Assembly (NCBI GenBank): GCA_963932245.1
Contig: OZ010747.1
Location: forward strand, 15,031,979 to 15,095,978
From: Tachinus rufipes
Taxonomy: Eukaryota; Arthropoda; Insecta; Coleoptera; Staphylinidae
Direction of reading: 5' to 3'
DNA: 64,000 bases
Below are positions 55,790-64,000 of this stretch, piece after piece; within the stretch, counting starts at the first letter, position 1, and every line of letters starts with the position of its first letter. The position numbers and the translations under genes are program-made. The notes under the pieces are model-generated. The model searched no databases, had not been told where the DNA came from, and saw only the letters and a program-made list of their open reading frames with translations.

Positions 55790-57905
55790 TATTGAAATTC
55801 TTGACGTTTTTTAATAGCTTTAAACCATTTTTGACACTTCTAGAATACCGTTGACAGTTCTAGAACACTTTCCACAGTTTTAAGACATTCTTGCCACTTT
55901 TAACAATTCTAGATTACTTTTAACAAAACAATCTTGTTACTTATAGAATACATTTGGGAGTTTTTGGAACTTCTTAATATTTTGTTACAATTCTAGAACG
56001 TTCTTGCACTTTTTGTGCTTCCTAGATACCCTTGACCCTTCTCGTTTGAAAGTCATTTTTTACAGTTTTAGAACCGTTTTGAGACTTGTAGATCATGTTT
56101 GACAATTCTAGAACGTTTTTGACACCTAATTAAAAATTTGAGATCATTTTTGATAGCCCTAGAATATTCTTGTTTTGAAAGTTTTAGAACCATTTTGACA
56201 TATTTAGATTATTTGTATCAGTTCTAAGACATATTGACACTTAATTGACAATACTAGAACACTCTTAGATTATTTTTAACAGTTCTAGAACAGTCTTGAA
56301 CATTTTTTTAAACAATTCTAGGACGTTATCGATACTTACACATCATTTGTGACAATTCAAAAACATTTTTTAACATTTCTAGATTATATTTTACATTTTA
56401 AAGTTCTAAATTCTAAACATACTTGACGTTTTTTAACAGTTTTAGGTCATTTTTGACGATTATAGAATATTTTAGATACATATTTGACAGTTCTAGATTA
56501 TATTTATAAAATTTTAGAACATTCTTGATTATTATAGATGTATTTTGGCAATTCCAAAACATTCTTGCCACATACTTGACACTTCTAGATTAATTTTTAA
56601 CAGTTCTAGAACATTCATTCTTATTTAACATTTCCAGAATATCGCTGACAGTTCTAGAACACTTTTGGCAGTTTTAGCACATTCTTGACATACGTTTTTT
56701 TAACAATTCTAGATTATTTTTGAAAGTGTTTTATAATTATTTGACACTTCTTGATTATTTTTACATCTTTAGAACGTTTTTGCATTTATTCGATAGTTCA
56801 AAAACATTCTTTACATTTCTAAGTAATTTTTAACAGTTTTAGATCACTTTTTACAGTTTTAGAACAGCGTTGACACTTGTAGATCATGTTTGACAATATT
56901 AGAATGTTTCTAGCACTTTTTAAGAGTTCTAGAAAATTCTTGAGATTTCTAGATCATTTGTAACAGTTCAAGAACATTTTTGATATTTATTTGACTACTT
57001 TAGAACATACTTTAACATATTTAAATCATTTTTGACAGTTCTGGAACAATTTAGATACTTATTTGACAGTTCTAAACCATATTTGAAAATTGTAGAACAT
57101 TCTTGATTTTACTGAATCTTTGTTAGGAATTCTAGAACATTTTTGCCAATTACTCTAGATAGTTTTTTAACAATTCTAGAACATTTTTGACGTTTTTAAA
57201 ACTGTTCTAAACTAATTTTGGCATTTCTAGAATACTTTTGACAGTTCTAGAACACTTTTGACAGTTGTTTTTCTTTTTTTTTAGAGTTCTAACACATTCT
57301 TGATCACTTTTAACGTTCTAGATCATTTTAGACAGGTCTAAAACATTTTTAAAACTGTTTTGAGAGTTTTAAAACATTTAGATCATTTGTGTCAGTTCTA
57401 AAATATATTTACACTTATTTGACAGTTCTAGATCATTTTTAACACTTTTAATAGTTCTAAATTTTTTGTGACAGTTCAACAACATTTTTGACATTTCTAG
57501 ATTAACTTAAAAATTTTAGAATACGTTTGACGTTTTTTTAACATTTTTGACAATTTTAAAACATTTTAGATTGACAGTTTCAGATCATATTTGAAAATTC
57601 CAGATCATATTTGACAATTCTAAAACATGTTTAACTTTTTTGGCAATTCTAGAACATTCTTGGCTCTTAAACTATTTTTGGCAGTTCTAGACACTTTTGA
57701 CAGTTTAAGAAACAATTACACTTTTTTAAAAGTTTTTAAACATTGTCGATACTTATTTGACACTAATAGATCATGTTTTACAGCTTTAAAATATTAATCA
57801 AATTGTTTTAAGAGTTCAAGAACATTTTTGACATATCTAGATCATTTGTGTCAGTTCTAAAACATATTAACACTTATTTGACAGTTCTAGAATAATCTTG
57901 AAGCA
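55790..57905. repeat. Irregular tandem array rich in TTCTAGAA dyads
   Basis: The array is built from phrases such as GACAGTTCTAGAACA, TTCTTGACA, TTCTAGATCATTTTTGACA and TTTTAGAACATTTTTGAC in varying order, spaced about 20-50 bases. At least 14 copies of the exact 8-base palindrome TTCTAGAA lie in it (for example near 55838, 55858, 55989, 56103, 56281, 56602, 56650, 56931, 57129, 57172, 57223, 57243, 57644, 57882), and many near-misses. TTCnnGAA is the inverted pair of a heat-shock element, but function is untested. Confidence 0.85.
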
Positions 57906-58239
57906 TCAATAATAGGTGGAATTATTTTCTAATAGTTTACGCGTATTTTATGACATTTTGACAGTTTATTTATGGTTGAAAGCAATTTCTGACTATTGAT
58001 GCATATTTTGTGACAAATCAGAAACATTTTGCAGTTCACCGACAGTTACAGCTTCTCAAATAAGTATGCAATTTTTTTAAATAATAAAATTATTTTAGAA
58101 ATTAGAAATAGATAAACCAAAAATGTGTCAAATAATTGCAAACAAATTGTTTTTGGTCTAAAACTTACCTATTTACAGATTTGAAAGTTTTTTGAAATCT
58201 GACACAACTTAGATTGTCAAAAAACTGACATTACCTTAC
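57906..58239. other. AT-rich DNA between two satellites
   Basis: No gene or repeat unit recognised. Confidence 0.6.
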
Positions 58240-58880
58240 TTACTTACCAAATTTCTTCAATAATAGTTTGACATATTTTAATAAATAGAAGTTGGTTGTA
58301 ATTTATATCTCATTATCATTAGTACCAACTGTAAAAAAAACTATAAAAATGGACACGCCCAATTTTGTGTAATTTAAAACTTATTGACATCAGCAAACTT
58401 TGATCAATATCTAAATCAGAATGTTCATTAGATTTTCATACAATTTTGTAGTAATAGAGCTTACTATCATTAGTACCAACTGTAAAAAAAAAATTAAAAT
58501 TGACACGCCCAATTTTGTGTAATCTTAAATTATTCGACTTGAGCTTTGACAGCAAACTAGGTTCAATAGATAAAACAGAACTGAAAATAATCATAACTTG
58601 TAAATTATTCATTGGATTTTGATGCAAGTTGGTATTAATAGAGCTCATTATTATTAGTACCAACTATAAGAAAGTCATAAAAATTAACACGCCTACTTTA
58701 GTGGAATCATAAACTATTTGACATAAGCTAATAAGTAATTAAAAAAAAAATTAAAAATCATTAGAACAAACTGTAAAAAAAATTATAAAAACCGACACGC
58801 CCATTTTTGTAAAATCTTAAATTATGTGACTTGAGCTAACTAAAACAAAACTTAAAATCATAACTTTATTGAAATTTTCA
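58240..58880. repeat. Short satellite, four diverged units of 100-185 bp
   Basis: ATTAGTACCAACTGTAAAAA, then GACACGCCCAATTTTGTGTA, recurs near 58319, 58470, 58654 and, more diverged, 58760. Intervals differ because of internal gaps. Confidence 0.8.
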
Positions 58881-60779
58881 AAAAAAATTTAAAAAAATTA
58901 TTTTAATTTGCAAATATTTTTGAGATTTTTGACATTTAGTATATTAGCTTACAGATAATGGACTTTTGGATTTCATAGCTATGAATGTGTATAAAAATAT
59001 TGTTATTCTATAATAATATTTCATTTTATTGAATTTAAAATGAAGAAAGTATTTTATTTTCTTATCAGTTTACTATAATATACATTTATAAATAACATTT
59101 GAAAACAAATGCGTATGAAAATCTTTCTAGAAGAATAAAAGGATAAAGATTAAATAGTTTTATTGATAGAAATGAACAAAACAATTTTTTGTAAACGCTT
59201 ATCTTTCAATATTTATTAAATCTGCGCACATGCTAATGTAGCCGACTTTATTCTAGTACATTGCAAATCTTTAAATACAAATGCATACAAATAATATACA
59301 TATGAATTGCTTTTTGTAATATTTAATGCTGAATGATTGGATATATTTATAGAATCATTAGAGGTACATTAAAAAAATACTTTCATAACTTAAATATTTG
59401 ATTTCAAACAAACAAATATTATTTTCCAATACACATAAAACTTAAAACTTCAATATATTTTACACTATTTTGAGGTAAATTTTGTATTTTTTACGAAGAA
59501 TTTGTTCTACACTAACGAATACATGTCACCACGGGTTGGAAATTAGAAAACCTTATTTTTTTTAAGATACTTAAAGGCTATTTTTGAATCCAATTAAAAA
59601 TAAGCAATTTTTTGCATAAGAAAATTGGTGTTTCTGGTTCTAAAATTGGTAAAAAATAATATTGCTGAAGAGCGAAAACACTACAGAAATCAATCTTACT
59701 TTATTAAATGAATAAAATTATTAAAACTGTAATTGGAGATCAGTTTTTCCACTTTTTATCCTACCTAGTGCGGCGGTATACCCAAGTAGCTAGATTTGTC
59801 TTGATGATTCAATCCTTGTTGTTGGCAGTAGTTGTAACTCATCTCAGCTGGAACATCATCGGATCTTCAGAATGCATGACAATCAATGTTGTTTCCTATT
59901 TTTTGTACATTCCCAAAATAAACACTTTAGTCAAAATTGTCAAATTTTATTAAGACCAGGCAACTAGAGATACTTACCATTTTCTTATCTGCATCACTTT
60001 ACACTTTCCATAAAGATTTCTTTTAAGCTGCTACTAGAACATTTTAATTATTATATTAATTGTATTAAATTAAACAAAAAACATTTCAAAAATTGAAGAA
60101 AAGTTTAAAGAATAGAAGAAAAGTTTAAAGAGAAGAATTTAATTTTCCCCTCCTCATTCTTGCACTCGGGCTTGGGACCGGCTTTGGCAGAGTTAGAAAG
60201 TGAAAAAAAGGTGGATAGTCAGAGAGAAAACAACTAAATCAAGAATTACAAGAGACAGAACAAGCATGGTAGAAGAGCAGTAAAAAAAGTAGAAGATATT
60301 AGCGCAAAGAAGCAGCGAAAATTAAGAGACAGCCTGACTGTTATTATAAATTCAATTATAATCAGCTCAGGAACTGGAAATGAAATTAGATAAGGAACGA
60401 ATAGTAACGAGATAAAGAGGAATGGCACAATAAGGGAATTTCTCGCGGGTTTTTCAGGCGTAGAGACAAACTTTATGCATGGCGAGACAGGTCGAACCTA
60501 TGGTGCGGCTTATAACAAGTAGAGAAGACGTGCTTTCGTACACACGGTGATCTTTACTAGTCTTTGATCGTGCATATCAAATCGAACTAAATCTGATAAC
60601 TAAAATGAGCAAATCCGTTTATTTTAAATAAATTGAAGCAAACAACTGGAAATTATCCTATTACATTTTTAAACAAAGCTAATTGGATAAAATTAAATCA
60701 ACCCCCACCCTGCCTGGCTGAGTAGTAAGCTAGAATTTGGTTAAATCGCATTTGTGTGAAAGAATTAAATTAAAATATT
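58881..60779. other. Non-coding DNA with a weak exon candidate
   Basis: On the minus strand, ATG|GTAAGTATC at 59980-59970 matches a splice donor well, and a short frame with balanced composition (MSYNYCQQQGLNHQDKSSYL then GIPPH and a stop) lies at 59771-59848. They may be chance. The plus frame at 59708-59953 covers the same place and is less convincing. 60125-60190 and 60440-60560 are GC-richer without recognisable content. Confidence 0.4.
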
Positions 60780-61899
60780 ATGGAAATTTTTTGGGGGATG
60801 CTGTAAAGTATTAGTAAATTTAGCCTTAGTTTTCCTTATTTAATCCATAATAAATTTTCCAAACAATCTAATTTGGTTTCCATAAACTAAGGCTATTATA
60901 ATGAGCTGAAATAAAAATACAATTCATTTTTTTCAAATTTTGATTTGAAACAAATGTATTGTGTTATAGCTGAAATAAAAATTAATTAGATCTTCTGTTC
61001 TAGTTTAATTTTTTTAAATCATTCCATTGGGTTTTATTATCCAGTTAATATAATTCTAGGGCAGAAAAACCTAGGTCAATTACTCTTTTCATATTCAACC
61101 AACCATCGTCACAATGTAATATATGTATAATCATCTTTCTTTATATAATATGAATAAATATATTTATTGGTTTGGATTCTAGAACTTAATCTGAAATAAG
61201 CAATAGAATCCCTTCATTTTGAAAAGAAACTATTGCTATCGGCTGGAAGTAATTGAAATTGATTAGGTCTTCTGTTCTAGTTTTTTTTATTATTATTATA
61301 TCCTTTCGATTCAGTTACCCAGTGCTTGTTAGGATAACTTCAGTTAACACAATCCAATTGTGTGATTAATTAGTTTTTTTTTTTTATTCAGTGCTTATTT
61401 GTATAATTCATTTATGAAAAATTAGAACGTAACCTAAAATAAGCAATAAAATCTTTTCATTTGGAAAAGATTAAATTGCTATTAACTGAAAAGCAAATTT
61501 TTATTAGTTTTTGGGGAACTTATAACAAAATTTCCATAATATATTGTCAATAAATGTTAATCGAAAACAAAGCGATGTAACCATAATATAAAAAAATTAT
61601 TGAATCCCTTCTAATAACAAATGTACCATAAGCAGCATAAAGAGAGTTACTACTTATGATACTTAATTAAAATAAGCAAACCTTTACAAAATTAATGAAT
61701 CTACTTCTGCAAAGCTAACCATAAAATCTGGAATAAATTTGAATCCAGTTTTAAAAATTCTATATGATTTAATATTGAAAAAAAATATTTATCTTCAACT
61801 TTATGCAAAATAATTATTATTTAAAAATTTATAAGCGATTGAAGAAAAATTAATATGTACAAACCACGCCATGTAACTATTCTACTGTAGAGTGACGCT
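60780..61899. repeat. Region of inverted repeats leading into the hairpin array
   Basis: Three inverted repeats: TAGCCTTAGTTT at 60821-60832 with its complement at 60884-60895; AGCAATAG with CTATTGCT at about 61199-61240; and AATCTTTTC with GAAAAGATT, extended by AGCAAT and ATTGCT, at about 61440-61482. The last two are diverged copies of one unit (AATAAGCAATA near 61196 and 61437; a partial third near 60965 shares TCTTCTGTTCTAG with 61270). Confidence 0.7.
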
Positions 61900-64000
61900 G
61901 AAACCTAAAAAATACAATTCTGATTGGTTCCTCAGTTGAAACGCTGAAGAAAATTGATGAAAATAAATTTATCTAAAAAAAACTAAATTGATTTAATAAA
62001 AATGTTTGCTCATAATGCTTCAGTATAAACTCTGAAACAATCCCTAAAACTATGTTAGATTAAACCACAGATATGGGTAAATTTGTGCTTAATCTTCAAA
62101 TGTTGAAGAAAGCTTTCCATTTTTATTTGTGAAATTATTAAAGTTTATATTGAATGTCAGTTAATTCTTATTCAGTTTGAATTTAGAACGAGTAGTTTGT
62201 AGAAACTTTGTCAATTAACTTATTCTTTAGTTGAAACATTGAAGAAATAAGTTTAGATTAAATGTCGATTATTTCCTTTTCAGTGAAAGGAATTGTTTGT
62301 TGCGTACGTAGCAGTTTTGTCGATCAACTTATTCTTCAGTTGAAACGCTGAAGAGATAAATTGATCTGTTTTTGACCTAACTAAAGTTTACATTGAATGT
62401 CAGTGGCTTCTTCTTCAGTCGAAACTCTGAAGTAAGAAGCGGTGATGTTTGTTTGTCAATCAACTTATGCTTCAATTGAAACTTTGAAGACATAACTTAA
62501 TTTGTCTTTAGTTTATTTAAATTTACTTTGAATGTTGGTCTATTCTACTTCAGTCGAAACTCTGAAGTAAGAAGAGATTGTTGGTAGCGTTTACTGCAGT
62601 TTTGACTATCAACTTGTTCTTCAGTTGAAACATTGAAGAACTTAGTTAATCTGTTTTTAGCTTAACTAAAGTTTACATTGAATGTCAGTAGCTTCTTCTT
62701 CAGTCAAAACTCTGAAACAAGAAGCGGCCTATCTAAATTTATTTTGAATGTTGGTCAATTCTACTTCAGTAGAAACTCTGAAGTAAAAAGAATTATTTGT
62801 AACGTTTATTGTAGTTTTGTCGATCAACTTGTTCTTCAGTTGAAACGTTGAAGAACTAAGTTGATCTGTCTTTATGTCTAGCTGAAGTTTACATTAAATG
62901 TCAGTCAATCTTTCTTCAGTCGAAGCTCTGAAGTAAGAAGATATTGATTGTAGCGTTAGTTGGAATGTCAATTAACTAACTTGTCTTTATATCTAAATCT
63001 AATAAATCAGGGTCTACAGTTAAAACGCTGCAGACTCAAATACTACATGTAACCTAAGTAAACTCTTTAAAATAAAATTGGGAAAGGTAAAATTTTCTTA
63101 AATTTAATTGGATTCCAGTTGAAACGCTGGAAACTCCAATTTTAAATAACGCTAACCTACGTACTTTAAAACTTGTTTCTAGCATCAATTGTAATGTCGA
63201 TCAACTTATTCCTCAGTTGAAGCGCTGAAGAGATAAGTAGATCTGTCTTTATGTCTAACTAAAGTTTACTGTAAATGTCAAGCATTCTTCCTTCAGTCGA
63301 AACACTGAAGTAAGAAGAATTGTTTGTAGCGTAGCGTTTGTTGTAGTTTTAACGATCAACTTGTTCTTCAGTTGAAACGTTGAAGAACTGAGTTGATCTG
63401 TCTTTGAGCCTAACTAAAAATTACATTTAATGTCAGTCATTCTTACTTCAGTCGAAACTCTGAAGTAAAAAAATATTGTTTGTAGAGTCAGTTGGAATGT
63501 TAATTAACAGATTTAAATTTACTAAACTTAAATCAGAGTCTGCAGTTGAAACGCTACAGACCTGATTACTACATGTAACCTAAGTAAACTCTTATAATTT
63601 TCTTAAACTTAATTGGATTCCAGTTGAAACCCTGGAACTTAACCTAAGTAAGATTTTTTTTAAATTGTTTGTAGCGTTAATTGTAATATTGATCAACTTA
63701 TTCTTCAGTTGAAGCGCTGAAGAGATAAGTAAATCTGTTTTTATGTCTAGCTAAAGTTTACTGTGAATGTCAGTCATTCTTCCTTCAGTCGAAACTCTGA
63801 AGTTAGAAGATATTGTTTGTAGCGTCAGTTACAATGTCAATTAACAGATCTAAATTTACTAAACTTAAATCAGGGTCTGCAGTTGAAACGCTGCAGACCT
63901 GATACTACATGTAACCTAAGGAAACTCTTCAAAATAAAATTGAAGAAGGTACAATTTTGTTGAATTTATTTTGTCTCCAGTTGAAACGCTGGAAACTTTA
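61900..64000. repeat. Array of about 25 hairpins with a shared loop and different stems
   Basis: Hairpins occur every 70-100 bases to the window end. The apex is CAG, loop TTGAAACG or TCGAAACT, CTG. Stem types: A, CTTATTCTTCAG with CTGAAGAGATAAG (extended by GATCAA and TTGATC); B, TTCTTCCTTCAG with CTGAAGTAAGAAG; C, CAGGGTCTGCAG with CTGCAGACCTG; D, GGATTCCAG with CTGGAAACTCC. Examples: A 62330, 63208, 63700; A-like 62617, 62830, 63363; B 62412, 62545, 62909, 63286, 63441, 63780; C 63012, 63537, 63878; D 63112, 63615, 63973. Each stem has a small bulge about six pairs from the loop. No open frame of note. Confidence 0.9.

Noticed and set aside
61900..64000. CRISPR-like array: regularly spaced repeats with GTTTCAAC on the minus strand
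   Set aside because: The flanking genome is clearly eukaryotic, the intervals are themselves repetitive, repeats are diverged, and no cas genes exist.
61900..64000. Hammerhead ribozyme, because CGAAAC occurs in the loops
   Set aside because: The CUGANGA core is not found at the needed place in any unit, and the GAAAC here sits in a terminal loop.

Overview
Organism and overall character. The window is AT-rich, intron- or intergenic-type DNA from an arthropod, most likely an insect. The mobile-element mix points that way: Ty3/gypsy, two BEL/Pao elements, RTE-like and I-like non-LTR elements, a Penelope-like relic, a tRNA-derived SINE and a TIR element. Several tandem satellites are also present. 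A beetle is plausible but not proven. There is no bacterial-style gene content, no operon, no rRNA and no intact tRNA. No host protein-coding gene is established; two short stretches (39720-39809 and about 59771-59870, both minus strand) are weak candidates for host exons.

Layout. 1-1177 unassigned AT-rich DNA. 1178-5422 a degenerate Ty3/gypsy element with unequal LTRs and no gag. 5423-8650 non-coding. 8652-12836 a BEL/Pao element with a readable primer-binding site, cut off inside its integrase where a ~172-bp satellite (12840-13905) begins. 13906-18097 T-rich non-coding DNA with scattered satellite relics. 18098-22480 a ~111-bp hairpin satellite split by a 5'-truncated RTE-like LINE (18854-20192) with a 10-bp target-site duplication. 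22481-26285 non-coding. 26286-31082 a second BEL/Pao element with two LTRs, a 5-bp TSD and a GC-rich foreign insertion. 32364-32585 a SINE. 33031-39515 an I-like LINE on the minus strand, carrying a nested 474-bp TIR element and a nested RTE-like LINE. 39516-41600 non-coding. 41600-49197 a large satellite block made of two tandem copies of a 3.3-4 kb unit, each with opposed arms of a ~122-bp repeat. 49198-53160 non-coding, with a perfect 19-bp palindrome. 53160-54870 Penelope-like and RTE-like relics. 55790-57900 an array dense in the dyad TTCTAGAA. 58240-58880 a small satellite. 60780-64000 a series of inverted repeats leading into an array of hairpins that share a loop but differ in stem sequence; it runs off the right end.

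How the parts relate. Nothing here forms a working pathway. Every transposon protein seen is broken by stops, frameshifts, deletions or altered catalytic residues. The value of the window is its nesting history, supported by four target-site duplications, and its structured satellites. The most unusual item is the 61900-64000 array, where stems differ between units but stay paired around a YYGAAAC-type loop. Next come the 111-bp hairpin satellite, the TTCTAGAA-rich array and three loop-sharing hairpins between the two ORFs of the I-like LINE.
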